Assembly (NCBI RefSeq): GCF_019145195.1
Contig: NZ_JAHSTW010000001.1
Coordinates: 806,001-870,000 of the forward strand
Length of the DNA stretch: 64,000 nucleotides
Source: Pseudomonas siliginis
Lineage (GTDB): Bacteria; Pseudomonadota; Gammaproteobacteria; Pseudomonadales; Pseudomonadaceae
Direction: 5' to 3'
How positions within the stretch are numbered: the stretch's first letter is position 1; each line of letters opens with the position of its first letter. The position numbers and the translations under genes were made by a program. The notes under the pieces are model-generated. The model did no database searches and had not been told where the DNA came from. It saw nothing but the letters and a program-made list of their open reading frames with translations. Shown here piece after piece: positions 36,587 to 46,360 of the stretch.

Positions 36587-37861
36587 ATGGGCACGCACGT
36601 TATCAAGATGCCGGACATCGGCGAAGGCATCGCAGAAGTAGAACTGTCGCAGTGGCACGTCAAGGTTGGCGATCTGGTGGTTGAAGACCAGGTGCTGGCG
36701 GATGTCATGACCGACAAGGCGATGGTCGATATTCCGTCGCCGGTGCACGGGAAAGTGATTGCGCTCGGTGGTCAGCCGGGTGAAGTGATGGCGGTCGGCA
36801 GTGTGCTGATCAGCATCGAGGTTGAAGGAGCCGGCAACCTTAAAGAGTCCGCCGCGCCTGTTGTTACCAAAGAGCCTGTTACGCCGGCAGTTGAAGCCGT
36901 TGTGGAAAGCAAACCTGTTGCAGCCGCGCCGCGCCCTGCTCCTGCTCCTGCTTGCCAAAGCCCGATGGTTGCCCGCGAAGCCGATGAGCGCCCACTGGCC
37001 TCGCCAGCCGTGCGCAAACATGCGCTGGATCTGGGTATTCAATTGCGTCTGGTTCGCGGCAGCGGCCCGGCCGGTCGCGTGTTGCATGAGGATCTTGAGA
37101 CCTATCTGGCGCAAGGTCAGTCGAACGCTTCGGCGCCGGCCGCTGCCGCTTATGCCCAGCGCCACGACGAAGAACAGATTCAAGTGATCGGCATGCGCCG
37201 CAAGATCGCCCAGCGCATGCAGGATGCTACTCAGCGTGCCGCGCACTTCAGTTATGTGGAAGAAATCGACGTCACCGCGATCGAAGAACTGCGTGCGCAT
37301 CTGAATGAAAAACATGGCGCCAGCCGTGGCAAGTTGACCTTGTTGCCGTTCCTTGTTCGCGCGCTGGTTGTGGCCCTGCGCGACTTTCCGCAGATGAACG
37401 CCCGTTACGACGACGAAGCGCAAGTCATCACCCGCCTCGGTGCGGTGCATGTCGGAGTCGCCACGCAAAGCGATGTCGGCCTGATGGTGCCCGTGGTGCG
37501 TCACGCCGAAGCGCGCAGCCTGTGGGACAGCGCCGCCGAAATTTCGCGTTTGGCCAACGCCGCGCGCAATGGCAAGGCCAGCCGCGATGAGCTGTCCGGT
37601 TCGACCATTACTCTGACCAGTCTCGGCGCATTGGGCGGCATTGTCAGCACGCCGGTGCTGAACCTGCCGGAAGTGGCCATTGTCGGCGTAAACAAAATCG
37701 TCGAACGGCCAATGGTGGTCAAAGGCCAGGTGGTGATCCGCAAGATGATGAACCTCTCCAGCTCCTTCGATCACCGCGTGGTCGACGGCATGGACGCGGC
37801 GCTTTTCATTCAGGCCATTCGTGGCTTGCTCGAACAACCCGCTACCTTGTTTGTGGAGTAA
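36587..37861 (+). CDS. bkdB: Branched-chain 2-oxo acid dehydrogenase E2 acyltransferase (BkdB)
   Basis: 424 residues with the full E2 layout. The lipoyl domain covers about residues 1-78, with the lipoylated Lys44 in [11 protein letters not shown]. An Ala/Pro-rich linker (about 85-125) leads to the subunit-binding domain ([19 protein letters not shown]) and the catalytic core ending in [16 protein letters not shown], which carries the His and Asp of the acyltransferase site. It moves the acyl group from lipoate to CoA. It directly abuts bkdA2. Confidence 0.95.
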   Translation: MGTHVIKMPDIGEGIAEVELSQWHVKVGDLVVEDQVLADVMTDKAMVDIPSPVHGKVIALGGQPGEVMAVGSVLISIEVEGAGNLKESAAPVVTKEPVTPAVEAVVESKPVAAAPRPAPAPACQSPMVAREADERPLASPAVRKHALDLGIQLRLVRGSGPAGRVLHEDLETYLAQGQSNASAPAAAAYAQRHDEEQIQVIGMRRKIAQRMQDATQRAAHFSYVEEIDVTAIEELRAHLNEKHGASRGKLTLLPFLVRALVVALRDFPQMNARYDDEAQVITRLGAVHVGVATQSDVGLMVPVVRHAEARSLWDSAAEISRLANAARNGKASRDELSGSTITLTSLGALGGIVSTPVLNLPEVAIVGVNKIVERPMVVKGQVVIRKMMNLSSSFDHRVVDGMDAALFIQAIRGLLEQPATLFVE

Positions 37862-37865
37862 TGGA

Positions 37866-39239
37866 ATGCAGACTTTGAACACCACCCTGCTGATCATCGG
37901 CGGCGGCCCCGGCGGTTACGTCACGGCGATCCGCGCCGGGCAACTGGGTATCCCGACCATTCTGGTCGAAGGCCAATCGTTGGGCGGCACCTGCCTGAAT
38001 ATCGGCTGCATTCCGTCGAAAGCGCTGATTCACGTGGCTGAGCAGTTTCATCAGACGCAGCATCACAGCCAGCATTCGGCGCTCGGCATCAGCGTTGCCG
38101 CGCCGACTCTGGATATCAGCAAAAGCGTCGAGTGGAAGGACGGCATCGTTGATCGCCTGACCACTGGCGTCGCCGCGCTGTTGAAGAAAAACAAGGTTCA
38201 GGTCATCAACGGCTGGGCGAAAATCATCGACGGCAAAACCGTGGAAGTCGGCGATACGCGCATCCAGTGCGAACATCTGGTGCTGGCGACCGGTTCGACC
38301 AGCGTCAACCTGCCGATCCTGCCGATTGGCGGGCCGATCATCTCCTCCACCGAAGCGCTGGCGCCAACGGCTGTGCCGAAGCGTCTGGTGGTGGTCGGCG
38401 GTGGTTACATCGGGCTGGAGCTGGGCATCGCTTATCGCAAGCTCGGCGCCGAAGTCAGCGTGGTCGAGGCGCAGGACCGCATCCTGCCGGCCTATGACGC
38501 AGAACTGACGCAACCGGTGCATGAGGCGCTCAAGCATCTGGGTGTGAAGCTGTACCTCAAGCACAGCGTGCTGGGTTTCGACGGCACGTTGCAGGTGCGC
38601 GATCCCGAAGACGAAACCCTCAATCTGGAAACCGATCAGGTACTGGTTGCCGTCGGTCGCAAACCCAATACGCAGGGATTTAATCTCGAAGCGCTGAATC
38701 TGGACATGAACGGTTCAGCGATCAGGATCGACAGCCGTTGCCAGACCAGCATGCGCAACGTCTACGCCATTGGCGACGTGAGCGGCGAACCGATGCTGGC
38801 CCACCGCGCCATGGCTCAGGGCGAGATGGTTGCCGAGCTGATCAGCGGCAAGCGCCGCGAATTCAACCCGACCGCCATCGCCGCCGTGTGCTTTACCGAC
38901 CCGGAACTGGTGGTGGTCGGCAAAACTCCGGACGAGGCCAAGGCTGCCGGGCTGGACTGCATCGTTGCAAGCTTCCCGTTCGCCGCCAACGGCCGGGCGA
39001 TGACCCTGGAATCGAAAAGCGGCTTCGTCCGCGTGGTCGCACGTCGCGACAATCATCTGATTGTCGGCTGGCAGGCGGTCGGTGTCGGTGTTTCCGAATT
39101 GTCGACGGCATTCGCGCAGAGCCTGGAAATGGGCGCGCGACTGGAAGACATCGGCGGCACCATCCATGCCCATCCAACCTTGGGCGAAGCGGTGCAGGAA
39201 GCGGCGTTGCGGGCGCTGGGGCATGCGCTGCATCTGTAA
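37866..39239 (+). CDS. lpdV: Dihydrolipoyl dehydrogenase E3, LPD-Val
   Basis: 457 residues from the ATG at 37866, just after the bkdB stop; a longer frame reading back into bkdB is ignored. FAD motif [20 protein letters not shown], redox disulfide [13 protein letters not shown] (Cys43/Cys48), NAD motif [20 protein letters not shown], and the C-terminal [14 protein letters not shown] with the catalytic His-Glu pair. It reoxidises the lipoyl groups of BkdB with NAD+. It is the last gene of the bkd operon. Confidence 0.95.
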   Translation: MQTLNTTLLIIGGGPGGYVTAIRAGQLGIPTILVEGQSLGGTCLNIGCIPSKALIHVAEQFHQTQHHSQHSALGISVAAPTLDISKSVEWKDGIVDRLTTGVAALLKKNKVQVINGWAKIIDGKTVEVGDTRIQCEHLVLATGSTSVNLPILPIGGPIISSTEALAPTAVPKRLVVVGGGYIGLELGIAYRKLGAEVSVVEAQDRILPAYDAELTQPVHEALKHLGVKLYLKHSVLGFDGTLQVRDPEDETLNLETDQVLVAVGRKPNTQGFNLEALNLDMNGSAIRIDSRCQTSMRNVYAIGDVSGEPMLAHRAMAQGEMVAELISGKRREFNPTAIAAVCFTDPELVVVGKTPDEAKAAGLDCIVASFPFAANGRAMTLESKSGFVRVVARRDNHLIVGWQAVGVGVSELSTAFAQSLEMGARLEDIGGTIHAHPTLGEAVQEAALRALGHALHL

Positions 39240-39251
39240 ATACGTCAAATT

Positions 39252-39360
39252 GATCGTTCCCACGCTCCGCGTGGGAATGCAGCCCGGGACGCTCTGCGTC
39301 CCAACAGCCGAACGCGGAGCGTCCGATGAGGCATTCCCACGCAGAGCGTGGGAACGATCA
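39252..39360. repeat. Interspersed repeat, GATCGTTCCCACGCTCCGCG family
   Basis: GATCGTTCCCACGCTCCGCG at the left and CGCAGAGCGTGGGAACGATC at the right, enclosing internal GACGCTCTGCGTCCC and CGCGGAGCGTCC copies. It is the second copy of the element at 33469. It separates the bkd operon from ilvE. Confidence 0.85.
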
Positions 39361-39490
39361 GTCGAGGGAACGATCAGCGGAGCGAATTCCGGCTGCGAAA
39401 CCGCTCAAGAATGAAGTATTGTTGCGCCCATCCAAAAAAACGTCAGAAGCCTTGAACCGTTTCGGCGGTTGTTCAGTGATAGAGGGTGTC

Positions 39491-40510
39491 ATGGGTAACG
39501 AAAGCATCAATTGGGACAAGCTGGGTTTTGACTACATCAAGACCGACAAGCGCTATCTGTCGTACTTCCGCGATGGCGAGTGGGACAAAGGCACCCTGAC
39601 CGAAGATAACGTCCTGCACATCAGCGAAGGCTCTACGGCTCTTCACTATGGCCAGCAGTGCTTCGAAGGCATGAAGGCCTATCGCTGCAAGGACGGCTCG
39701 ATCAACCTGTTCCGCCCGGACCAGAACGCCCTGCGCATGCAGCGCAGCTGCGCGCGTCTGCTGATGCCGACGGTCGACACCGAGCAGTTCATCGAAGCCT
39801 GCAAAGCCGTGGTTCGCGCCAACGAGCGTTTCATCCCGCCGTACGGCACCGGCGGCGCGCTGTACCTGCGCCCGTTCGTGATCGGCGTCGGTGACAACAT
39901 CGGCGTACGCACCGCACCCGAGTTCATCTTCTCGATCTTCTGCATCCCGGTCGGCGCCTACTTCAAGGGTGGCCTGACCCCGCACAACTTCCAGATCTCC
40001 AGCTACGACCGCGCGGCCCCGCAAGGCACCGGTGCGGCCAAGGTCGGTGGCAACTACGCCGCCAGCCTGATGCCGGGCTCGAAAGCCAAGAAAGCCAACT
40101 TCGCCGACGCGATCTACCTCGATCCGATGACCCACACCAAGATCGAGGAAGTCGGTTCGGCCAACTTCTTCGGGATCACCCACGACAACAAGTTCGTCAC
40201 CCCGAACTCGCCATCGGTCCTGCCAGGCATCACCCGCCTGTCGCTGATCGAACTGGCCAAATCGCGTCTGGGCCTGGAAGTGGTTGAAGGCGACGTGCTG
40301 ATCGACAAACTGGCGGACTTCAAGGAAGCCGGTGCCTGCGGTACCGCTGCGGTGATCACGCCGATCGGTGGCATCAGCTACAACGATCACCTGCATGTGT
40401 TCCACAGCGAAACCGAGGTCGGCCCGGTGACCCAGAAGCTCTACAAAGAGCTGACTGGCGTGCAGACCGGCGACATCGAAGCGCCAGCGGGCTGGATCGT
40501 CAAGGTTTGA
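39491..40510 (+). CDS. ilvE: Branched-chain amino acid aminotransferase IlvE
   Basis: 339 residues from the ATG at 39491. Fold type IV aminotransferase, group II BCAT: GQQCFEGMKAYRCKDG, the PLP Lys184 in GTGAAKVGGNYAASLMPG, and EEVGSANFFGI. It interconverts Leu, Ile and Val with their 2-oxo acids, which are the substrates of the Bkd complex just upstream. It has its own leader and a terminator behind it, so it is probably separate from the bkd operon. Confidence 0.93.
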   Translation: MGNESINWDKLGFDYIKTDKRYLSYFRDGEWDKGTLTEDNVLHISEGSTALHYGQQCFEGMKAYRCKDGSINLFRPDQNALRMQRSCARLLMPTVDTEQFIEACKAVVRANERFIPPYGTGGALYLRPFVIGVGDNIGVRTAPEFIFSIFCIPVGAYFKGGLTPHNFQISSYDRAAPQGTGAAKVGGNYAASLMPGSKAKKANFADAIYLDPMTHTKIEEVGSANFFGITHDNKFVTPNSPSVLPGITRLSLIELAKSRLGLEVVEGDVLIDKLADFKEAGACGTAAVITPIGGISYNDHLHVFHSETEVGPVTQKLYKELTGVQTGDIEAPAGWIVKV

Positions 40511-40532
40511 TCTGACGACTGCAGATGCTCAG

Positions 40533-40568
40533 AAGCCCTCCATTGAGTGATTGATGGAGGGCTTTTTT
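40533..40568 (+). terminator. Rho-independent terminator of ilvE
   Basis: AAGCCCTCCAT pairs with ATGGAGGGCTT followed by TTTTTT. It begins 23 bases after the ilvE stop. Confidence 0.88.
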
Positions 40569-40580
40569 GTTGGGCTGCAA

Positions 40581-40659
40581 AAGATCAAAAGATCGCAGCC
40601 TTCGGCAGTTCCTACACGGTCTCTGTAAGACCTGCCGAAGGCTGCGATCTTTCGATCTT
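40581..40659. repeat. Inverted repeat, AAGATCGCAGCCTTCGGCAG family
   Basis: 20-bp perfect arms (AAGATCGCAGCCTTCGGCAG and CTGCCGAAGGCTGCGATCTT) with extra AAGATC/GATCTT flanks, around a 23-base spacer. It touches the stop codon of the convergent gene and may act as its terminator. It shares its outer arm with the terminator at 29878. Confidence 0.85.
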
Positions 40660-41481
40660 CTATTTCAAAGCAATCCGCTTCCCGGCTCGACTGGCGATTC
40701 CGCTCGCCTGCCCATTCTGCTGCTTGCCCATCCGCGCCTGGGTGATCAATCCCGGTATCAACTCACCCTCCGGCAGATTCTTCCAGAACCGCACCGGCAG
40801 ATGCCCTTGCATGACCTTCGGGTTCAACCGCGCCGGGTTGAAGATGTGGCTGTAGTAGGTCAACCACAAATCGCCGTGGGGGTCGTCGACGTTCTGCGCC
40901 AGTTGCTGCCATTCAATCGGGCATTGCCGCTCGTGAATCAATTGCTCACCGTCGTAATAAACGCCGTCACGCGGTGTGGCGATCAACCAGCGATGCTGGC
41001 CCATGCGCCCGATAAAGTGCTCGCTGGCGCTGTGCAGAATGTCATGCGCCGGTTCGTGCCACGCCACGTATTGTGGACCAGGCAGATCCTTGGGCCGCTC
41101 GATGAAACGCACAAACGCATGCAGATGATGGGCCTCGCGGCTGACCTGCTTGATGCGGCGCTGCAACTCGCTGCCGAGCTTGTCGCCCGCCATCATCGCC
41201 GTGCGGTCGCCGTGACTGACGCGCCAGAGCACTTCATACAACAGGCTCCAGCGTTGCTCGCCGCGATAGCGCGCCGCTTGTTCGAGGGTGGCGAGCAGCG
41301 CACGGGGAATACGCGCCTGAAACGGCCCCTGACCTTCGGGCACGTGATCATCACTGGCAAACAGATCGCCCACCCCTTCCGCCGCCCAGCTCACCAGACT
41401 CGGATCGATTTCATGGCTGAGCAACCAGCGCGCCTGCTGGCGCCAGGTGTCGAACAGATCGTCGCAATCAAGACTGATCAT
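40660..41481 (-). CDS. TIGR03915-type DNA-metabolism protein (DUF4130)
   Basis: 273 residues from the ATG at 41481, whose ATGA overlaps the stop of the radical SAM gene. The sequence shows the TIGR03915 blocks: the N-terminal FDTWRQQARWLL, ERPKDLPGPQYVAWHEPAHDIL, RMGQHRWLIATPRDGVYYDG and YYSHIFNPARLNPKVMQGHL, the last marking the DUF4130 core. The family always travels with the TIGR03916 radical SAM protein and in some species is fused to a uracil-DNA-glycosylase-like domain. Here it is short and unfused. Its biochemical role is unknown. Confidence 0.85.
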   Translation of the reverse strand: MISLDCDDLFDTWRQQARWLLSHEIDPSLVSWAAEGVGDLFASDDHVPEGQGPFQARIPRALLATLEQAARYRGEQRWSLLYEVLWRVSHGDRTAMMAGDKLGSELQRRIKQVSREAHHLHAFVRFIERPKDLPGPQYVAWHEPAHDILHSASEHFIGRMGQHRWLIATPRDGVYYDGEQLIHERQCPIEWQQLAQNVDDPHGDLWLTYYSHIFNPARLNPKVMQGHLPVRFWKNLPEGELIPGLITQARMGKQQNGQASGIASRAGKRIALK

Positions 41482-42698
41482 CCCCACAACCCCATCTGCT
41501 GCGGCATCGGCCGGTCACGCAATTGCTGGTAGAGCATGTGGCTGGTGACTTCCGCCTGTTGCGGGTGGTAATCGCTGGTGATGATGAACGGCTTGGCCTT
41601 GGCCAGCACGCAGCGCATCCGCGCCACGTCTTCGTAACGGATGCGGCGCTGACGGCGCAGCTCGACCAGGCGCTCCGTGGTGCGCAAGCCAATGCCGGGG
41701 ATGCGCGCGATCAACGTCGCGTCGGCACGATTGAGGTCCAGCGGAAACACTTCGCGATTTTCCAGCGCCCAGGCCAGCTTCGGGTCGATATCGAGCGCCA
41801 GATTGCCCGGGCCTTTGAGCAGTTCGTCAGCGCTGTAGCCGTAGCTGCGTAGGAGGAAATCAGCCTGATACAAACGGTGCTCGCGCATCAGCGGCGGCGC
41901 GGCGAGCGGTACGCTTTTCGGGCTGTCGGGGATCGGGCTGAACGCCGAGTAATAGACCCGGCGCAAACGGAAGTTGCCGTACAGCGACTGGGCGCTGTGG
42001 AGGATGGTGCTGTCGTCGGTGTCATCGGCACCGACGATCAATTGCGTGCTCTGCCCGGCCGGGGCGAATTTTGCCGAGCGCGGCTCGTTCAACACTGTTT
42101 GCACGCCGGTGTAGATGGTGTTCATCGCTTGCTTGATCGAGGTGATGTCCTTCTCCGGCGCCAGTGTCTGCAGGCTGGCATCGGTGGGCAGTTCGATGTT
42201 GACGCTGAGGCGATCGGCATAGCGCCCGGCTTCTTCGATCAAGGCCGGATCCGCTTCCGGAATGGTCTTTAAATGGATGTAGCCGCGAAATTCGTGCTTT
42301 TCACGCAGCAACTTGGCGACGCGCACCAGTTGCTCCATGGTGTAGTCCGCCGAGCGGATGATCCCGGAGCTGAGAAACAGGCCGCTGACGCAGTTGCGGC
42401 GGTAGAAATCCATGGTCAGCGTCACGACTTCTTCCGGAGTGAAGCGCGCACGTGGCACATCGCTGGAACGGCGGTTGACGCAGTACTGGCAATCGTAAAG
42501 ACAGAAGTTGGTCAGCAGGATTTTCAGCAACGACACACAGCGCCCGTCCGGCGTGTAGCTGTGGCAAATGCCCATGCCGTCTGTCGAACCGAGCCCGCTC
42601 TTGCCCTCGGAGCTGCGCTTGGGCGCACCGCTGCTGGCGCAGGAGGCGTCGTACTTGGCGGCGTCGGCGAGGATGCTCAGCTTGTCGATGATTTGCAT
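41478..42698 (-). CDS. TIGR03916-type radical SAM protein, putative DNA modification/repair
   Basis: 406 residues. The radical SAM cluster motif is NFCLYDCQYCVNRR (Cys66, Cys70, Cys73). The C-terminal part holds a helix-hairpin-helix-like DNA-binding stretch (TLIARIPGIGLRTTERLVEL, about 325-345). It is the first gene of a coupled pair with the TIGR03915 protein. A perfect LexA-type box lies 16 bases before its start. The family is only annotated as putative DNA modification or repair, and the SOS box is independent support for that. Confidence 0.88.
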   Translation of the reverse strand: MQIIDKLSILADAAKYDASCASSGAPKRSSEGKSGLGSTDGMGICHSYTPDGRCVSLLKILLTNFCLYDCQYCVNRRSSDVPRARFTPEEVVTLTMDFYRRNCVSGLFLSSGIIRSADYTMEQLVRVAKLLREKHEFRGYIHLKTIPEADPALIEEAGRYADRLSVNIELPTDASLQTLAPEKDITSIKQAMNTIYTGVQTVLNEPRSAKFAPAGQSTQLIVGADDTDDSTILHSAQSLYGNFRLRRVYYSAFSPIPDSPKSVPLAAPPLMREHRLYQADFLLRSYGYSADELLKGPGNLALDIDPKLAWALENREVFPLDLNRADATLIARIPGIGLRTTERLVELRRQRRIRYEDVARMRCVLAKAKPFIITSDYHPQQAEVTSHMLYQQLRDRPMPQQMGLWG

Positions 42699-42713
42699 GG
42701 CGCGGGCTCTTTA

Positions 42714-42729
42714 CTGTGTGCATATACAG
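42714..42729. promoter_or_regulatory. LexA (SOS) box
   Basis: CTGTGTGCATATACAG: CTG-N10-CAG with the AT-rich centre of a gammaproteobacterial SOS box. On the minus strand it reads CTGTATATGCACACAG and a TATACT hexamer overlaps its upstream edge. It lies 16 bases before the radical SAM start, where LexA would block transcription. Confidence 0.82.
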
Positions 42730-42809
42730 TATAGGCTCGCCCGCCGGGAAACAAGTTGATGGATGACCCCTCGTCGGCTGGCCATCTGAATTGCGACCAA
42801 CCGCGCAAC

Positions 42810-42832
42810 CAGTGGGAGCGAGCTCGCGAAGA
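42810..42832. repeat. Degenerate single REP
   Basis: GTGGGAGCGAGCTCGCGAAG is a REP half that has lost the central CTGCT. It lies between the radical SAM operon promoter and the end of mntH. Confidence 0.6.
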
Positions 42833-42860
42833 GGCCCTGCCAGTCACCGCAACACAGTGA

Positions 42861-44180
42861 TCAAACCTCCCACTGCAATATCAACCAGCTGTTCGCCCCG
42901 CTGATCAACACAAACAGCCCCCAGGCCAGCACCCGCGTGGGCCAGCGATTCACAAACGGCCCCATCAGCCGTTTGTCGTTGGTCATGCGAATCAGCGGGT
43001 ACAAGGCAAACGGCAGTTGCAGGCTGAGCACGACCTGGCTCAACACCAGCAACTTGCCGATCGCGTTATCGCCCATGAGCCAGACGCCGATGAACGCCGG
43101 AATCAGCGCCAGCCCGCGGGTGATCAAACGCCGCTGCCAGCACGGGATGCGCAGGTTCAGATAGCCTTCCATGATGACCTGCCCGGCGATGGTCCCGGTG
43201 AAGGTCGAACTCTGCCCCGACGCGAGCAGCGCCACGCCGAACAGCACACTGGCCAGCGCACCGCCAACCAGCGGGTCGAGCAGGTGATACGCGTCCTGAA
43301 TGTCGACCACATCGGTGTGTCCGGACTGGTGAAACGCCGCCGCCGCGAGAATCAGGATCGCCGCGTTGACCAGCAGCGCCAGGGCCAGCGAACCAATGGT
43401 GTCGATACGCGCGAGTTTCACCGCGTCCTGCTTGCTCGCCAGGTCCTTGCCGATCATCCGCGTCTGCACGATCGAGGTGTGCAGATACAGGTTATGCGGC
43501 ATCACTGTGGCGCCGAGGATGCCAATGGCCAGATACAGCGGCGCCGCATCGCCAATAGCCGACAGCGAGGGTTTGAAGCCCAGCGCCACGTCTGGCCAAT
43601 AGGGTTTGATCAACAACAATTCGACGAAGAAACACACACCGATGGTCGCGACCAGCACCAGCATGATCGCTTCGAGCCGGCGGAACCCCCGGTTCTGCAA
43701 GGCCAGCACCAGCAACGTGTCGAACGCCGTCAGAGCGATACCGAAGGTCAGCGAACAGCCGAGCAGCAAGTGAAACGCCAAGGCGCAGCCAAGCACTTCG
43801 GCGAGGTCGGTGGCGATGATCGAGATTTCCGCCAATATCCATTGCAAGCGCGCAGTCGGGGTGCTGTAGCGCTCGCGGGACAACTGCGCCAGATCGCGCC
43901 CGGTGGCGATGCCTAACCGCGAGCACAGGCACTGCACCACCATGCCTGCCAGACTCGCCAGCAACACGACGAACAACAGGCTGTAGCCAAAACGCGAACC
44001 GGCCTCGATCGCAGTGGCCCAATTGCCCGGGTCCATGTAGCCGATCGACACCAGCAAACCGGGACCGGCGAAACGCAGCACACGTTTGAAGAACGAGGCA
44101 GTCGGATCGACCGCGACACTGCCGGCCACTTCCGGCGGGCAAAACGGCGCGGTGGCGATTTTGGGCAAGCTGAATTTCAC
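42861..44180 (-). CDS. mntH: Nramp-family Mn2+/divalent metal transporter MntH
   Basis: 439 residues if started at the GTG at 44180 (MKFSLPKIATAPF...), which has GGA 8 bases before it; an in-frame TTG at 44198 is an alternative. About 11 membrane spans. Both Nramp metal-binding motifs are present: DPGN at residues 50-53 in GYMDPGNWAT, and MPH at 227-229 in GATVMPHNLYLHTS. It imports Mn2+ (and possibly Fe2+) with protons. No manganese riboswitch or clear Fur/MntR site was identified upstream. Confidence 0.9.
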   Translation of the reverse strand: MKFSLPKIATAPFCPPEVAGSVAVDPTASFFKRVLRFAGPGLLVSIGYMDPGNWATAIEAGSRFGYSLLFVVLLASLAGMVVQCLCSRLGIATGRDLAQLSRERYSTPTARLQWILAEISIIATDLAEVLGCALAFHLLLGCSLTFGIALTAFDTLLVLALQNRGFRRLEAIMLVLVATIGVCFFVELLLIKPYWPDVALGFKPSLSAIGDAAPLYLAIGILGATVMPHNLYLHTSIVQTRMIGKDLASKQDAVKLARIDTIGSLALALLVNAAILILAAAAFHQSGHTDVVDIQDAYHLLDPLVGGALASVLFGVALLASGQSSTFTGTIAGQVIMEGYLNLRIPCWQRRLITRGLALIPAFIGVWLMGDNAIGKLLVLSQVVLSLQLPFALYPLIRMTNDKRLMGPFVNRWPTRVLAWGLFVLISGANSWLILQWEV

Positions 44181-44260
44181 GCACACATCCAGAAACAAAA
44201 ACGGGAGCCCGGCAGCTTAGTCGTTTCGCCTGATGCCTTGAAGCGCAAAGATCACTGAAC

Positions 44261-44797
44261 CTATGGGTTCACGCCCAGCAACTGCTCGCGCAACTCGGGA
44301 CTGCGTGTTCGTGGATCCAGCCAGATATCGAAAAACGCCTTGGCAAACTGCGGATCCTCAATCTCATGCTGGAGCTTCTGCCCGACAAAAAACCGCGCGC
44401 CCTGCCCCGGCAGATATACGCCGGTGATCCGTGTACCGGCCTGCACGTCGACAAACGACTGTTGCATCTGCGTCTGCCAGCCGGCCAATTGCGCTGAAGT
44501 GACCCGGGAACCGGCCAGGCGTTTGATCTCATCGACGCTGGTGCTGACCAGATCGTCGCGCGAGATGTTGCGCCGGTAGATCAGCTCCAGAGCAAACGGC
44601 TGGCCATCCGCCAGAGGCCGCGCGGCACTCCACAAGCGCGCGCTGTAAACGTCGAAGCCGAACACGCTGAAATCGCCGCTGCCGATGATTTGCGCGCCCG
44701 GCACTGCGTCCTGCCAATTGGCCCACGTCGGCGTCAGCAACAGCGCCCATAAACCGATGCCACAACAGCCACGAACGAGCTTGGGTGTTCTGTTCAT
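44261..44797 (-). CDS. Periplasmic chalcone-isomerase-like protein
   Basis: 178 residues with a signal peptide (MNRTPKLVRGCCGIGLWALLL, cleaved after TWA). The mature part has the features of the bacterial chalcone-isomerase-like family: VFGFDVYSARLWS near the start, LELIYRRNIS, and a C-terminal FFDIWLDPRTRSPELREQLL. No bacterial member of this group is known to act on flavonoids, so the role is unclear. It is probably a separate unit from the mntH gene 80 bp downstream. Confidence 0.75.
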   Translation of the reverse strand: MNRTPKLVRGCCGIGLWALLLTPTWANWQDAVPGAQIIGSGDFSVFGFDVYSARLWSAARPLADGQPFALELIYRRNISRDDLVSTSVDEIKRLAGSRVTSAQLAGWQTQMQQSFVDVQAGTRITGVYLPGQGARFFVGQKLQHEIEDPQFAKAFFDIWLDPRTRSPELREQLLGVNP

Positions 44798-44943
44798 CGC
44801 CGTATCGTCTCCGCTGCATTCTGATGATCAAAGCATAGCCGGATTCGCGCCTGAATTTTTGTATACAAAAATTTTGAACATAGGCAGCAATCTTTAGTCG
44901 GCAGTGCTAACGTGGCTCATCCTGACCCGACGGAGACACACGC

Positions 44944-45717
44944 GTGCTGATCCTGAAATTGCTGCTGATTCCCGGTTTTCTCCTGCTGATTTCCCTGGCG
45001 GGCAAGCGCTGGGGGCCGAGCGTGGCTGGGTGGCTGTCGGGATTGCCGGTGGTGGTCGGGCCGATTCTGTTCTTTCTGGCGATCGAACAAGGGCCGCAAT
45101 TTGCCGCGCAATCGGCGGTCGCGGCGCTGTCGGCAATGTTCGCGATGATCGCTTTCTGCATCACTTATGCGCAGGTGGCGCAGCGGGCGAACTGGCCGTG
45201 GGCGTTGACCATTTCGTTGGCGGTGTGGGCCGCGCTGGCGGCAGTCTTGTCGGTGATTCCGGCGTCCTTGCCGTTCTCGGTGATTGCGGCAGCGGTGGCA
45301 CTGCTCGCTTCGCCTTATCTGTTCCCCGAGGTGCAGCCGGTGTTGAACGGGCCAGCACCGAAGTCGGACAAACTGATCTGGCGGATGATCGCCGGTGCGG
45401 CGCTGACGCTGGTGGTGACGATGCTCGCCAGCACCGTCGGCGAACGCTGGAGCGGCCTGCTCGCGGTGTTTCCGGTGCTTGGCAGCGTGATGGCGGTGTT
45501 CTCGCAACAAACCCGCGGCCCGGCGTTTACCGCTGCGTTATTGCGCGCAACGGCGACCGGCATGTATTCGTTCTCGGCGTTTTGCCTGGTGTCGGCCCTG
45601 ACGCTGCCGAGCATGGGCCTCAGCGGTTTTGTCGTAGGCGTGGCAGTGTCGGTGGCCATGCTCGGGGTGACCCGGCGTCTGCTGGCGCGGCCATTGGCCA
45701 AGGCGCAAGCGCAATAA
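44944..45717 (+). CDS. Integral membrane protein of unknown function
   Basis: 257 residues starting at a GTG with GGAG upstream. Seven or eight hydrophobic spans arranged as two similar halves: GKRWGPSVAGWLSGLPVVVGP and GERWSGLLAVFPVLGSVMAVF share a xRW(G/S)xxxAxxxxxP pattern, suggesting internal duplication. No transport signature recognised. It diverges from the chalcone-isomerase-like gene. Confidence 0.7.
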   Translation: MLILKLLLIPGFLLLISLAGKRWGPSVAGWLSGLPVVVGPILFFLAIEQGPQFAAQSAVAALSAMFAMIAFCITYAQVAQRANWPWALTISLAVWAALAAVLSVIPASLPFSVIAAAVALLASPYLFPEVQPVLNGPAPKSDKLIWRMIAGAALTLVVTMLASTVGERWSGLLAVFPVLGSVMAVFSQQTRGPAFTAALLRATATGMYSFSAFCLVSALTLPSMGLSGFVVGVAVSVAMLGVTRRLLARPLAKAQAQ

Positions 45718-45802
45718 CCGCCCGGACGAATCGCGCTGGAACGCCCGGCACGCTCCGTGGGATGATCGCCCGCCTCGCGCGACCATTTCCCGGAGATTTC
45801 AG

Positions 45803-46360
45803 ATGTCATTGTTGAGCAAAAAAGCCGTCGTCCTGATGCTGGCGGCCGTCGCCGGTTTCGCCGCGATCAACGCGCACGCCGCCAAGGAAAAGGTCAAAAC
45901 CGAGAAGGTTACGCTGCTCGACGGCAAATTCGCCTTCGTCCTGCCCAAAGGCTTTGTCGCCGACCCGCTGCCCGCCAGCCCGAGCGGGGCCAAGGGCACG
46001 ATGTACACCAACCAGACCACCAAAACCGTGGTCATCGCCGCCGAAAACCAGATCCCGGCTGGGCAGAACGTCAAGGACAACGACGGTGAGTTTCTCGACG
46101 GCAGCGTGTCGAGTTTCATCGACGATCAGCGCAAGGCCCTGCCGGACTTCAACAAGCTCAGCGAAAAAAGCCTGACCCAGAAAGGCACCGGCCTGGGGCT
46201 GCGTCAGGTTGACAGCACCGCCACTCAGGGCGGTGGCCAAACCCTGAACACCACATTGCTGGCCGGCTCGGGGACGAAGATGGCGCTGGTGCAGGTGATT
46301 TCCCGCGCCAGCGACAAGAAAGCTCACGATGCCCTGGTCAAAGCCATCGTCAAGGATTGA
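45803..46360 (+). CDS. DcrB-like periplasmic protein
   Basis: 185 residues with a signal peptide (MSLLSKKAVVLMLAAVAGF, cleaved after AHA). The mature chain, with LDGKFAFVLPKGFVADPLPA followed by alternating strands and a final helix, resembles DcrB-family proteins, small Mog1/PsbP-fold periplasmic proteins of unclear function. The assignment is tentative. Its last 11 bases overlap the end of the convergent esterase gene. Confidence 0.6.
   Translation: MSLLSKKAVVLMLAAVAGFAAINAHAAKEKVKTEKVTLLDGKFAFVLPKGFVADPLPASPSGAKGTMYTNQTTKTVVIAAENQIPAGQNVKDNDGEFLDGSVSSFIDDQRKALPDFNKLSEKSLTQKGTGLGLRQVDSTATQGGGQTLNTTLLAGSGTKMALVQVISRASDKKAHDALVKAIVKD

Noticed and set aside
44181..44198. TTG start of mntH at 44198
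   Set aside because: The six extra residues (MFLDVC) have no ribosome site, whereas the GTG at 44180 has GGA in range and gives the familiar N terminus; kept only as an alternative.
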